Source: Comamonadaceae bacterium (GTDB taxonomy: Bacteria; Pseudomonadota; Gammaproteobacteria; Burkholderiales; Burkholderiaceae_C). From it: 64,000 nt of DNA. The stretch is from positions 47,914 to 111,913 of the forward strand of contig JAIXSQ010000016.1 of NCBI GenBank assembly GCA_027484575.1, read 5' to 3'. Shown here piece by piece: positions 17,817 to 27,638 of this stretch. A program made the position numbers and the translations under genes. Positions within the stretch are counted from its first letter, which is position 1. Each line of letters begins with the position of its first letter. The notes beneath the pieces were generated by a model that made no database searches, was not told where the DNA came from, and worked only from the letters and a program-made list of their open reading frames with translations.

Positions 17817-18512
17817 TCATGCCAGCAAGGCCTGCACGATGGCGGCCGACTGGCGGCTCGCCACCTCCTGCACGAAGCGGGCGAAGTCCACGTGCGCGGT
17901 GTCGTCGGCCCGGTCTGAGATGGTGCGCACGGCAGCGAAGGGCAGGCCGTAGTCGTGGCAGACCTGGGCGATGGCCGCACCCTCCATCTCGACCGCGAGG
18001 GCCTCGGGCAGGTCCTCGCGCAGTTGCTGCGACTCGGCGGCGGTGGCCACGAACCGGTCGCCGCTGACCACCAGTCCCCGGTGCACCGGCGTGCCGGGCA
18101 AGGCCCGTGCGGCCGCCTGGGCGAGGCGATCGCTCAGGCCGGCGTGGGTGGGAAAGCGGCTGGTGCCGGTGAGCGGTACCTCCCAGCGCGGGAAGATGGG
18201 GGAGGCGTCGAGGTCGTGCTGCAGGAAGGCGTCGGCCACCACGACGTCGCCCACGCCGACCCCGGGGGCCAGCCCACCGGCCACGCCGGTGAACACGATC
18301 CCGCCCACGCCGAAGCGCTCGACCAGCACCGCGGCCGTGGTGGCCGCCGCGACCTTGCCGATGCGCGAGAGCACGGCCACCACCTCCTGGCCGTGCAGGT
18401 GGCCGACCCAGAACTCGCGGCCGGCCGCCTGCTGCCGGCTCTCGTCGGGCATCAGGGCGAGGACGGCCGCCAGCTCCTCGTGCATGGCGGAAACGATGGC
18501 AAGACGGGGCAT
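17817..18512 (-). CDS. mtnN: 5'-methylthioadenosine/S-adenosylhomocysteine nucleosidase
   Basis: A 231-residue nucleosidase cleaving adenine from methylthioadenosine and S-adenosylhomocysteine in methionine salvage. It begins MPRLAIVSAMHEELAAVLAL, the usual MtnN opening with the catalytic Glu. It also has VFTGVAGGLAPGVGVGDVVV, the substrate loop VEMEGAAIAQVCHDYGLPF and the catalytic Asp in RTISDRADD. Length is normal. It is transcribed leftward after the fadD gene, with a strong inverted repeat in between. Confidence 0.95.
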   Translation of the reverse strand: MPRLAIVSAMHEELAAVLALMPDESRQQAAGREFWVGHLHGQEVVAVLSRIGKVAAATTAAVLVERFGVGGIVFTGVAGGLAPGVGVGDVVVADAFLQHDLDASPIFPRWEVPLTGTSRFPTHAGLSDRLAQAAARALPGTPVHRGLVVSGDRFVATAAESQQLREDLPEALAVEMEGAAIAQVCHDYGLPFAAVRTISDRADDTAHVDFARFVQEVASRQSAAIVQALLA

Positions 18513-18519
18513 GAACGGC

Positions 18520-18541
18520 GAAGGCGGCCGAGGCCGCCTTC
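18520..18541 (-). terminator. Inverted repeat downstream of fadD
   Basis: Perfect 9-bp stem GAAGGCGGC/GCCGCCTTC with a 4-base loop, located between the fadD stop (18600) and the mtnN start (18512). No T-tract follows, so it is a weak intrinsic terminator at best; it may end fadD transcripts with Rho or protect their 3' end. Confidence 0.5.
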
Positions 18542-18599
18542 GTGCAGTGTGGCGATGGACGCGACTGTAGCCCGCCGCGCCCGCCGCATCACCGGCCGC

Positions 18600-20297
18600 T
18601 CACTTCTTGTCGCGCAGCTCCCGGCGCAGGATCTTGCCCACCGGCGTCTTGGGCAGCTCGGTGCGGAACTCGACCACCCGCGGCTGCTTGTAGCCGGTGA
18701 GGTTGGCGCGGCAGTACTCGCGCACCTGCTGCTCGGTGAGCGCCGCGTCCTTCTTGACGATCACCAGCTTGACGGCCTCGCCGGTCTTCTCGTCGGGCAC
18801 GCCGACCACCGCGCACTCGAGCACGCCGGGCAGCTTGGCCACCACGTCCTCGACCTCGTTGGGGTACACGTTGAAGCCCGAGACCAGGACCATGTCCTTC
18901 TTGCGGTCGACGATCTTGAAGTAGCCGTGCTCGTCCATGATGCCGACGTCGCCCGACTTGAACCAGCCGTCGGCGGTCATGACCTTGGCGGTCTCGTCCG
19001 GCCGCTGCCAGTAGCCGGCCATCACCTGCGGTCCCTTGATCGCGATCTCGCCGGGCTGGCCCAGGGGCACCTCGTTGCCTTCGTCGTCCAGGCACTTCAT
19101 CAGCGTCGAGGGCAGCGGCACGCCGATGGTGCCCGTGAAGGCGGTGCTGGTGACCGGGTTGCAGCTGGCCGACGGCGAGGTCTCGGACAGGCCGTAGCCC
19201 TCGCAGATCGGGCAGCCGGTCTTGTCGAGCCACAGCTTGGCGACCGCGCCCTGCACGGCCATGCCGCCGCCGACGGAGATCTTCAGGTTGCTCCAGTCGA
19301 CCTTGCCGAAGTCGGGGTGGTTGGCCAGGCCGTTGAACAGGGTGTTGACGGCGGGGAAGCTGTGGAAGGTGTGCTTGCCCAGTTCCTTGAGCACGGCCGG
19401 CAGGTCGCGCGGGTTGGGGATCAGGATCAGTTTGCCGCCGGTGCGCAGGCTCAGCATCATGCCGACCGTGAACGCGAAGATGTGGTACAGCGGCAGCGCG
19501 CAGACGCCGGTGGGCTGCTGGCCGGCCGGCACCTTGTCCATCACGGGCGCGTTCCAGGCCTCGGACTGCAGCACGTTGGCGATCACGTTGCGGTGCAGCA
19601 GCACGGCGCCCTTGGACACGCCGGTCGTGCCGCCGGTGTACTGCAGCACCGCGACGTCGTCGGGCTGGATGTCGACCCGCTTGAGCGTGCCGCGGGTGCC
19701 CTGCGCGATGGCGTCGTTGAACCGCACCGCGCCCGGCAGCTCGTAGGCCGGCACCAGCTTCTTGACGTTGCGCACCACGTAGTTGACCAGCGCGCCCTTG
19801 AGCAGGCCGAGCTGGTCGCCCATGGCGGCCAGCACCACGTGCTTGACCGGCGTGTTCGCGATGCACTGCTGCAGCGTGTTCGCGAAGTTCTCGATGATGA
19901 CGATCGCCTTGGCGCCCGAGTCCTTGAGCTGGTGCTCGAGCTCACGCGGCGTGTACAGCGGGTTGACGTTCACGACCACCAGGCCGGCGCGCAGGATGGC
20001 CGCCACCGCCACCGGGTACTGCGGCACGTTGGGCATCATGATCGCCACCCGGTCGCCCTTGGCCAGGCCCAGGCTCTGCAGGTAGGCGGCGAAGGCGCGG
20101 CTGAGCGAGTCGGTCTGCCCGTAGCTCACGTCCTTGCCCATGAAGCTGTAGGCGGTGCGGCTCGCGTTCTTGGCGAAGCTCTCCTCCATCAGCCCGACCA
20201 GGGAGGCGTACTGCGACGGGTCGATCTCGGCGGGCACCCCCGACGGGTAGGCGTTCAGCCAGGGGCGCGCGGTGTCGGGGGGCAGGCTCATGTCCAT
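18600..20297 (-). CDS. fadD: Long-chain fatty-acid-CoA ligase
   Basis: A 565-residue AMP-forming acyl-CoA synthetase that activates fatty acids for beta-oxidation or lipid synthesis. The AMP-binding signature is YTGGTTGVSKGAVLLHRN near residue 215, the second motif GYGLSETSP near 340, and the FACS region holds WFKSGDVGIMDEHGY with VDRKKDMVLVSGFNVYP. The ATG at 20297 follows an AGGAAGAGG ribosome-binding site; an upstream in-frame start would add 26 unconserved residues. It may share transcription with pntB upstream across a 123-bp gap. Confidence 0.95.
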   Translation of the reverse strand: MDMSLPPDTARPWLNAYPSGVPAEIDPSQYASLVGLMEESFAKNASRTAYSFMGKDVSYGQTDSLSRAFAAYLQSLGLAKGDRVAIMMPNVPQYPVAVAAILRAGLVVVNVNPLYTPRELEHQLKDSGAKAIVIIENFANTLQQCIANTPVKHVVLAAMGDQLGLLKGALVNYVVRNVKKLVPAYELPGAVRFNDAIAQGTRGTLKRVDIQPDDVAVLQYTGGTTGVSKGAVLLHRNVIANVLQSEAWNAPVMDKVPAGQQPTGVCALPLYHIFAFTVGMMLSLRTGGKLILIPNPRDLPAVLKELGKHTFHSFPAVNTLFNGLANHPDFGKVDWSNLKISVGGGMAVQGAVAKLWLDKTGCPICEGYGLSETSPSASCNPVTSTAFTGTIGVPLPSTLMKCLDDEGNEVPLGQPGEIAIKGPQVMAGYWQRPDETAKVMTADGWFKSGDVGIMDEHGYFKIVDRKKDMVLVSGFNVYPNEVEDVVAKLPGVLECAVVGVPDEKTGEAVKLVIVKKDAALTEQQVREYCRANLTGYKQPRVVEFRTELPKTPVGKILRRELRDKK

Positions 20298-20420
20298 GGA
20301 TTCCTCTTCCTGGGGGCGGGATGGTGACGCTGACAGCCGGGCATTGTCGCCACGGGGGCGGCGCCCCGGGCTCACGGTTTTCCCTGACGCAGGACTGACG
20401 CGCGCCGTGCGCGGGTCAGT

Positions 20421-21845
20421 TCATTCGATGGCCTTGCCCATGTCCTCGACGACCTTCTTGGCGTCGCCGAAGACCATCATGGTCTTGTCCATGTAGAACA
20501 GCTCGTTGTCCAGGCCTGCGTAGCCGGCGGCCATCGAGCGCTTGTTCACGATCACGGTCTTGGCCTTGTAGGCCTCGAGGATGGGCATGCCGTAGATGGG
20601 GCTGCCCTTCTGCAGCGCGGCCGGGTTCACCACGTCGTTGGCGCCGAGCACGATGGCGACGTCGGCCTGCCCGAACTCGCCGTTGATGTCCTCCATCTCG
20701 AACACCTGGTCGTAGGGCACCTCGGCCTCGGCCAGCAGCACGTTCATGTGCCCGGGCATCCGGCCGGCCACGGGATGGATGGCGTACTTGACGGTGATGC
20801 CCTTCTCGGTGAGCTTGGCCGCCAGTTCCTTGACCGCGTGCTGCGCCCGCGCCACCGCCAGGCCGTAGCCCGGCACGATGACCACGGTCTCGGCGTTGGA
20901 CAGCACGAAGGCCGCGTCGTCGGCGCTGCCGCTCTTGACCGTGCGTTGCACCGCCGCGCCCGCCGTGGCCGCCGTGGCGTCGCCGCCGAACCCGCCCAGG
21001 ATCACGTTGAAGAACGAGCGGTTCATCGCCTTGCACATGATGTAGCTCAGGATCGCGCCCGAGCTGCCCACCAGCGAGCCCGCGATGATCAGCATGCTGT
21101 TGTTCAGCGAGAAGCCGATGCCCGCGGCCGCCCAGCCCGAGTACGAGTTGAGCATGGACACCACCACCGGCATGTCGGCGCCGCCGATGGGGATGATGAT
21201 CAGCACGCCCAGCACGAAGGCCAGGGCCAGCATGGCGAAGAAGGCGGTCCAGTTCTCGCTGGCCATGAACACCAGCCCCAGGCCGACGGTGGCCAGGCCC
21301 AGCACCAGGTTGAGCATGTGCTGGCCGGAGAAGACCACCGGCGCGCCCTGGAACAGGCGGAACTTGTACTTGCCCGACAGCTTGCCGAAGGCGATCACCG
21401 ACCCGCTGAAGGTGATGGCGCCGATGGCCGCACCGAGGAACAGCTCCAGCCGGTTGCCGTAGGGGATCTGGCCCGAGGCCGGCGCGATGCCGAAGGCCTG
21501 GGGCTCGGCCACCGCGGCCACGCCGATGAACACCGCGGCCAGGCCGATCATGCTGTGCATGAAGGCCACGAGCTCGGGCATCTTGGTCATCTCGACCCGC
21601 TTGGCCATGACGGCGCCCGCGCCGCCGCCGACCACCAGGCCGCCCAGCACCCAGGTCATGCCCTTGGCGGGACCGCCGGACAGCTCGACGATCAGCGCGG
21701 CCGTGGTCAGGATGGCGATGGCCATGCCGGCCATGCCGAACAGGTTGCCGCGGATCGAGGTGGTGGGATGCGACAGGCCCTTGAGCGCCTGGATGAAGCA
21801 GACCGACGCGGCCAGGTACAGCAGCGTGACGACGTTCATGCTCAT
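20421..21845 (-). CDS. pntB: NAD(P) transhydrogenase subunit beta
   Basis: A 474-residue proton-translocating transhydrogenase beta subunit. About nine transmembrane helices come first (MSMNVVTLLYLAASVCFIQA), followed by the cytosolic NADP(H)-binding domain III with VVIVPGYGLAVARAQHAVKE and the conserved KRSMAAGYAGLDNELF near the C-terminus. It couples hydride transfer from NADH to NADP+ with proton entry. The start ATG overlaps the pntAB stop by 4 nt. NADPH from this enzyme would suit the reductive steps of pigment synthesis; that link is inference. Confidence 0.96.
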   Translation of the reverse strand: MSMNVVTLLYLAASVCFIQALKGLSHPTTSIRGNLFGMAGMAIAILTTAALIVELSGGPAKGMTWVLGGLVVGGGAGAVMAKRVEMTKMPELVAFMHSMIGLAAVFIGVAAVAEPQAFGIAPASGQIPYGNRLELFLGAAIGAITFSGSVIAFGKLSGKYKFRLFQGAPVVFSGQHMLNLVLGLATVGLGLVFMASENWTAFFAMLALAFVLGVLIIIPIGGADMPVVVSMLNSYSGWAAAGIGFSLNNSMLIIAGSLVGSSGAILSYIMCKAMNRSFFNVILGGFGGDATAATAGAAVQRTVKSGSADDAAFVLSNAETVVIVPGYGLAVARAQHAVKELAAKLTEKGITVKYAIHPVAGRMPGHMNVLLAEAEVPYDQVFEMEDINGEFGQADVAIVLGANDVVNPAALQKGSPIYGMPILEAYKAKTVIVNKRSMAAGYAGLDNELFYMDKTMMVFGDAKKVVEDMGKAIE

Positions 21846-22156
21846 GGCTTGTCCCCCGCCGGCGCCTTGCGCTCCTTCTTCTTGAACATCTCCAGCATGC
21901 GCCGGGTGACCAGGAAGCCGCCGAAGACGTTGACGGCCGCCAGCGCGACCGCCAGCACGCCCATGGTCTTGCCCAGGGCGCCTTCGGTGAGCGCGGCCGC
22001 CAGCATGGCGCCCACGATCACGATGGCGGAGATCGCGTTGGTCACGGCCATGAGCGGCGTGTGCAGCGCCGGCGTGACGTTCCACACCACGTGGTAGCCG
22101 ACGTAGATGGCCAGCACGAAGATGATGAGGTTGAGGATGGTCGGGGAGACTTCCAT
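21842..22156 (-). CDS. pntAB: NAD(P) transhydrogenase subunit alpha, membrane part
   Basis: A 104-residue protein equal to the membrane domain that in E. coli is the C-terminal part of PntA. It contains about three hydrophobic helices (NLIIFVLAIYVGYHVVWNVT and on) with the conserved PALHTPLMAVTNAISAIVIVG motif. The alpha subunit is therefore split into two genes here, the pattern seen in Rhodospirillum and many betaproteobacteria. It lies 3 nt after pntAA and overlaps pntB by 4 nt. Confidence 0.95.
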   Translation of the reverse strand: MEVSPTILNLIIFVLAIYVGYHVVWNVTPALHTPLMAVTNAISAIVIVGAMLAAALTEGALGKTMGVLAVALAAVNVFGGFLVTRRMLEMFKKKERKAPAGDKP

Positions 22157-22159
22157 GGT

Positions 22160-23278
<1,119 letters not shown>

Positions 23279-23409
23279 GGGAAGTCTCCTCGCGAACGGT
23301 TGCGCTGCGAATGTTTCGCGCAGCTTACATGAAACGGACAAACGCTCTGGAATTCGGCGCACAAGCCCGCAGCTTCGCAGTCGCGCATCCAACACACACA
23401 GCCGCACGC

Positions 23410-24528
23410 GTGTCACCCCGAGCCCTGTTCGCCCTGTCGGGCGCCCTGCACCTGCTGGTGGCGTGGCGCATCGCGCTGCCGCTGCCCGCTCCGTGGTCCT
23501 GGCTGCTCGCCGGCTGGCTCGCCGCCAGTGCGGCCCTCGTCCCGATGGGCCTCATGGCGCGCCGGTATGCGCAGCCGCCCGCCGCCGACCGGCTGGCAGC
23601 GGCCGGCTTGTTCGCGCTGGGCCTGTTCTCCTCGCTGGGGGTGCTCATGCTGTTGCGCGAGGCCGGGCTGCTCGCGGCGGCGCTGGCCGGCGCCGACACG
23701 GCGGCGTGGCGGACACCGTCGGCGGCAGCCGTCGCCCTGGGTGGGATGTGCCTGGCCGCGCTCGGGCTGGCAAACACCCAGCGGCTGGCCGCCGTGCGCG
23801 AGGTGGACGTGCCGATCGCCGGCCTACCCGCCGCGCTGCACGGCTTCACGATCGCGCAGATCACCGACCTGCACGTGGGGCCCACCATCCGCGGCGGCCG
23901 GATCGCCCGCATCGTCGAGCGCGTCAATGCGCTGCAGGCCGACGTGGTGGCGATCACCGGCGACCTGGTCGACGGCCCGGTGCGCGAGCTGTCCCCGCAC
24001 GTGGCGCCCCTGGCCGGACTGCGCGCCCGCCATGGCAGCTACTTCGTGACCGGCAACCACGAGTACTACGCGGGCGCGGCGCCCTGGATCGCCGAGGTGC
24101 GCGGGCTGGGCATCCGCGTGCTGATGAACGAGCACGTGGTGATCGATCACGGCGGCAGCGCGCTCGTGCTCGCGGGCGTGGCCGACTGGTCGGCCCATCA
24201 CTTCGAGCCCTCGCACCGCAGCGACCCCGCCGGTGCCATCGCCGGTGCGCCGGCGCATGCCGGCGCCCGGGTGCTGCTGGCCCACCAGCCACGCACGGCC
24301 ACTGCCGCCGCCGCGGCCGGCTTCGACCTGCAGATCAGCGGCCACACGCACGGCGGGCAGTTCTTCCCGTGGATCTGGTTCGTGCGGCTGCAGCAGCCCT
24401 TCATCGCGGGGCTGCACCGCGTGGGGCAGCTGTGGGTCTACGTCAGCCGCGGCACGGGCTACTGGGGGCCGCCCAAGCGCGTGGGGGCCCCGGCCGAGAT
24501 CACCCGGCTGCGGCTGGTCCCGGCCTGA
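23410..24528 (+). CDS. Metallophosphoesterase, membrane-anchored
   Basis: A calcineurin-like phosphoesterase with about four N-terminal membrane helices (residues 5-130) and a C-terminal catalytic domain carrying the dimetal motifs ITDLHVGPTIRG (D-x-H), AITGDLVDGP (GD), VTGNHEYYAG (GNH) and SGHTHGGQFFP (GHTHGGQ). This resembles YaeI-type enzymes. The start is uncertain: an ATG at 23311 would add 33 poorly structured residues overlapping the pntAA upstream region, so I used the GTG at 23410, where the first helix begins. Substrate unknown. Confidence 0.85.
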   Translation: MSPRALFALSGALHLLVAWRIALPLPAPWSWLLAGWLAASAALVPMGLMARRYAQPPAADRLAAAGLFALGLFSSLGVLMLLREAGLLAAALAGADTAAWRTPSAAAVALGGMCLAALGLANTQRLAAVREVDVPIAGLPAALHGFTIAQITDLHVGPTIRGGRIARIVERVNALQADVVAITGDLVDGPVRELSPHVAPLAGLRARHGSYFVTGNHEYYAGAAPWIAEVRGLGIRVLMNEHVVIDHGGSALVLAGVADWSAHHFEPSHRSDPAGAIAGAPAHAGARVLLAHQPRTATAAAAAGFDLQISGHTHGGQFFPWIWFVRLQQPFIAGLHRVGQLWVYVSRGTGYWGPPKRVGAPAEITRLRLVPA

Positions 24529-24649
24529 TCGGGCCGGTGCGGGGCCGGGCCCACGGTCGAGCCGGCCGTCGGCTGGTCATGGCAGTCCTACAGGCAGGCA
24601 AGGGCGTGTCCGACGTGGATGAGCTGGGCTGCCCTCGAAAACTGCCCGG

Positions 24650-25372
24650 ATGCCACGCACAGCCTTTCTCTCCACCCCCTCCACCGGCGCGCGCGCCAGC
24701 GGCGTCTGCTACCTGGGCGCCGTGCGGGCACGCCGCAAGTTCGAGCTGTACTACCCCGACGGCTTCCAGGACGAGACCTACCTGATCGCCGAGCGCGCAT
24801 ACAAGGAACGGGCCCACCTCGAGTGGCAGGCGGAGCTCGGCGCTGCGGAATTCCGCAAGCTGCTCGCCCGCGGCGAGTACCGGTACATCGCCGACACGGC
24901 CGTGCGGATCGAGTCGCGCACCAACCTGCTGTTCTCGTTCGAGAAGATGGCCCTGCGCGAGGCGCTGCGCAGCCCCGCCGGCGCCCGGCTGTTCTCGCAC
25001 GAGCTGTACGCCCTGCTGCACGGCCGGGGCTCGGCCCAGCGCCGCTTCGACGACTGGCTGCAGGCGGTGGCCGACCTGCCCTGCAGCCGCGGCAAGGTGA
25101 TGACCTGGCCGGTGGTGACGGTGTTCGGCTTCATCGCCCGGCCGGACCGCCACCTGTTCCTGAAGCCGCGCGTGACGCGCCGCGCCGCCCGCGCCTACGG
25201 CTTCGACCTGGGCTACCGGGCCGAGCCGACCTGGGGCACCTACGAGAACCTGCAGACCTTCGGCGCCATCATCCGGCGCGACCTGGACCGCCGGCCGGGC
25301 CTGCGGGCCCGCGACATGATCGACGTGCAGTCCTTCATCTGGGTGCAGGGCTCGGACGAGTACGCGCTCTGA
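24650..25372 (+). CDS. Conserved protein of unknown function, 240 residues
   Basis: I do not recognise a named family. The protein begins MPRTAFLSTPSTGARASGVC and is soluble, rich in Arg, Tyr and Phe, with no signal peptide or membrane helix. Distinct blocks such as FELYYPDGFQDETYLIAERA, TNLLFSFEKMALREAL and MIDVQSFIWVQGSDEYAL look like a genuine folded protein, and the frame keeps GC-rich third positions throughout. Its last 38 bases overlap the end of the convergent membrane-protein gene. No operon partner suggests a role. Confidence 0.8.
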   Translation: MPRTAFLSTPSTGARASGVCYLGAVRARRKFELYYPDGFQDETYLIAERAYKERAHLEWQAELGAAEFRKLLARGEYRYIADTAVRIESRTNLLFSFEKMALREALRSPAGARLFSHELYALLHGRGSAQRRFDDWLQAVADLPCSRGKVMTWPVVTVFGFIARPDRHLFLKPRVTRRAARAYGFDLGYRAEPTWGTYENLQTFGAIIRRDLDRRPGLRARDMIDVQSFIWVQGSDEYAL

Positions 25373-25907
25373 GCGCCCGCGCGCGCAGGCAGGCACGGGT
25401 CTCCTGCGCGAGCGGCAGGGCATTGCACAAGGCCGCAGCGGTGACCGCGGCGGCCACCAGCCACGCGGGGGGCGGGTCGGTGCGCAGGCGCAGCGACCAG
25501 TCCGCGGGCACGGGCCCTGCGCCGACGAGTGCCCGCGCCTGGTCCCAGGCAGCGACCGCGACCAGCGCGAGGGCCAGCAATGGGAAGATCTCCTGCACGC
25601 TGTGCACCATCTGCTCCACCGGCGGGATGTGGCGCCGGGGCTGCGTGTAGCGCAGGTCCACCCAGACGGTGAGTTCGTGCAGCACGAAGCCAGCGGCCAC
25701 GAGCGCCAGCAGCCCCGCGGTCGGCGCCAGCCAGGCAATCGCGGCGAGTACCGCGGCCATCTGCGCGAACATCGCCCAGTGCAGCAGGTTCTCTGGCAGG
25801 CCGGCGGTGCCCTCGATCCCGGTCGCGCGGTGGCAGGCCCAGTCGGCCAGGCCCGCGCCAATCCAGGGCACGAGCGCGATGGCCAGCACGACGGCAGGAG
25901 CATCCAT
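25335..25907 (-). CDS. Integral membrane protein of unknown function, 190 residues
   Basis: Hydrophobic protein with about five predicted membrane helices: MDAPAVVLAIALVPWIGAGL, LHWAMFAQMAAVLAAIAWL, GLLALVAAGFVLHELTVWV, a segment around IFPLLALALVAVAAWDQ, and a C-terminal helix. Charged motifs between helices (DWACHRATGIEGTAGLPEN, RYTQPRRHIPPVEQ) look conserved and ligand-like with several His, but I do not recognise the family. The basic tail (RALRARTRPSPAPR) is encoded in the 38-bp convergent overlap with the neighbouring gene. Confidence 0.7.
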   Translation of the reverse strand: MDAPAVVLAIALVPWIGAGLADWACHRATGIEGTAGLPENLLHWAMFAQMAAVLAAIAWLAPTAGLLALVAAGFVLHELTVWVDLRYTQPRRHIPPVEQMVHSVQEIFPLLALALVAVAAWDQARALVGAGPVPADWSLRLRTDPPPAWLVAAAVTAAALCNALPLAQETRACLRARALRARTRPSPAPR

Positions 25908-25985
25908 GGCCCGTCCAGCCTATGCCGCGCCGCACGCCGTCGGCGTCGGCCTGACGCGCATGCGGGGGTTCCATAATCGGCCGCC

Positions 25986-26465
25986 ATGGACATGCGTTGG
26001 AAGCCGAGCGTGACGGTGGCCGCCGTGATCGAGCGCGACGGCCGGTTCCTGCTGGTCGAGGAAGAGACCAGCGAGGGTTTGCGGCTCAACAATCCGGCGG
26101 GCCACCTGGACCCGGGCGAGTCGCCGGCCGAGGGCTGCGCGCGCGAGGCCCTGGAGGAGACCGCCCATGTCTTCGAGCCCACCGAGCTCGTCGGCGTGTA
26201 CCTGTCGCGGATGCAACGCGCGTCCACCGGCGAGGACTTCACCTACCTGCGCTTCGCCTTCTGCGGCAGGTTGGGAGAGCGGCAAGCGGGACGCGCACTC
26301 GACACCGGGATCGTGCGCACGCTGTGGATGACCCCCGAGGAGGTGCGGGCCAGCCGCGACCGCCACCGCAGCCCGCTGGTGGTGCGCTGCATGGAGGACT
26401 ACCTGGCCGGCCGGCGCCACCCGCTCTCGTTCGTGACGACCGACCCGAGCGTCTACGCGGCCTGA
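25986..26465 (+). CDS. nudJ: NUDIX hydrolase, NudJ-type
   Basis: A 159-residue Nudix phosphohydrolase. The Nudix box is intact (GHLDPGESPAEGCAREALEE, residues about 39-58), as is the family start MDMRWKPSVTVAAVIERDGR. In E. coli, nudJ (ymfB) is directly upstream of mnmA, and the same order occurs here with a 50-bp gap, which supports NudJ over other Nudix subfamilies. NudJ hydrolyses nucleoside and thiamine-type pyrophosphates; specificity here is inferred from homology and synteny. Confidence 0.9.
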   Translation: MDMRWKPSVTVAAVIERDGRFLLVEEETSEGLRLNNPAGHLDPGESPAEGCAREALEETAHVFEPTELVGVYLSRMQRASTGEDFTYLRFAFCGRLGERQAGRALDTGIVRTLWMTPEEVRASRDRHRSPLVVRCMEDYLAGRRHPLSFVTTDPSVYAA

Positions 26466-26515
26466 GCCGCCCGGAGGGCCGCAGGGCCACCCGGGCCGCT
26501 GGGATAATCGCGACC

Positions 26516-27622
26516 ATGGCAAGCGGCAAGCGCGTGGTCGTCGGATTGAGCGGAGGCGTGGACTCCGCCGTGAGCGCCTGGCTGCTCAAGCAGCAGGGCC
26601 ACGACGTGGTCGGCATCTTCATGAAGAACTGGGAAGACGACGACGACAGCGAGTACTGCTCGTCCCGGCAGGACTTCCTGGACGCCGCCAGCGTCGCCGA
26701 CGTGATCGGCATCGAGATCGAGCACGTCAATTTCGCCGCCGAGTACAGGGACCGGGTGTTCGCCGAGTTCCTGCGCGAGTACCAGGCCGGCCGCACGCCG
26801 AATCCCGACGTGCTGTGCAACGCCGAGATCAAGTTCAAGGCCTTCCTCGACCATGCCATGCGCCTGGGCGCCGAGAAGATCGCGACCGGCCACTACGCGC
26901 GCGTGCGCGAGGTCGACGGCCGCTTCGAGCTGCTCAAGGGGTTGGACGAGACCAAGGACCAGAGCTACTTCCTGCACCGCCTGACCCAGCAGCAGCTCGC
27001 GCGCACGCTGTTTCCCGTGGGCGAACTGCGCAAGACCGAGGTGCGGCGCCTGGCCGACGAGATCGGCCTGCCGAATGCGAAGAAGAAGGACTCGACCGGC
27101 ATCTGCTTCATCGGCGAGCGGCCCTTCCGCGAGTTCCTCAACCGCTACATCCGCAAGGAGCCCGGCGCCATCCGCGACGAGCGCGGCCGGGTGATCGGGC
27201 AGCACCAGGGGCTGTCGTTCTACACGCTGGGCCAGCGGCAGGGGCTGGGCATCGGCGGCGTCAAGGCCAAGGGTGCCCAGCGCGGCGGCGGCGAGCACGC
27301 ACCGTGGTTCGTCGCGCGCAAGGACGTGGACACCAACACCCTGTGGGTGGTGCAGGGGCACGACCATCCGTGGCTGCAGTCGCTCGCGCTCGACGCGGCG
27401 GACGCCAGCTGGACGGCCGGCGCGGCGCCGCAGGCCGGCCGCTATGGCGCCAAGACCCGCTACCGGCAGGCCGACGCTGGCTGCCTGCTCGCGCCGGGCG
27501 CCAACGGGGCGTTCCATCTGGACTTCGGCGACCCGCAGTGGGCCGTGACGCCGGGGCAGTCCGCCGTGCTGTACGACGGCGAGGTGTGCCTGGGCGGGGG
27601 CGTGATCGGCGCTGCCGCCTGA
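26516..27622 (+). CDS. mnmA: tRNA-specific 2-thiouridylase MnmA
   Basis: A 368-residue enzyme that thiolates U34 of Lys, Glu and Gln tRNAs. The PP-loop GLSGGVDSAVSAWLL is at residues 9-23; the two catalytic cysteines are in NPDVLCNAEIKF and KDSTGICFIGERPF. The C-terminal beta-barrel ends in YDGEVCLGGGVI. An ATG at 26516 gives the usual MASGKRVVVGLSGG start. It is downstream of nudJ and ends just before the convergent YihY-family gene. Confidence 0.97.
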   Translation: MASGKRVVVGLSGGVDSAVSAWLLKQQGHDVVGIFMKNWEDDDDSEYCSSRQDFLDAASVADVIGIEIEHVNFAAEYRDRVFAEFLREYQAGRTPNPDVLCNAEIKFKAFLDHAMRLGAEKIATGHYARVREVDGRFELLKGLDETKDQSYFLHRLTQQQLARTLFPVGELRKTEVRRLADEIGLPNAKKKDSTGICFIGERPFREFLNRYIRKEPGAIRDERGRVIGQHQGLSFYTLGQRQGLGIGGVKAKGAQRGGGEHAPWFVARKDVDTNTLWVVQGHDHPWLQSLALDAADASWTAGAAPQAGRYGAKTRYRQADAGCLLAPGANGAFHLDFGDPQWAVTPGQSAVLYDGEVCLGGGVIGAAA

Positions 27623-27638
27623 CGCGCGGCAGGGCGCC

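Noticed and set aside
18513..18599. Hairpin at 18520-18541 as a strong intrinsic terminator
   Set aside because: Stem is perfect but no T-tract follows in either direction; kept only as a weak candidate.
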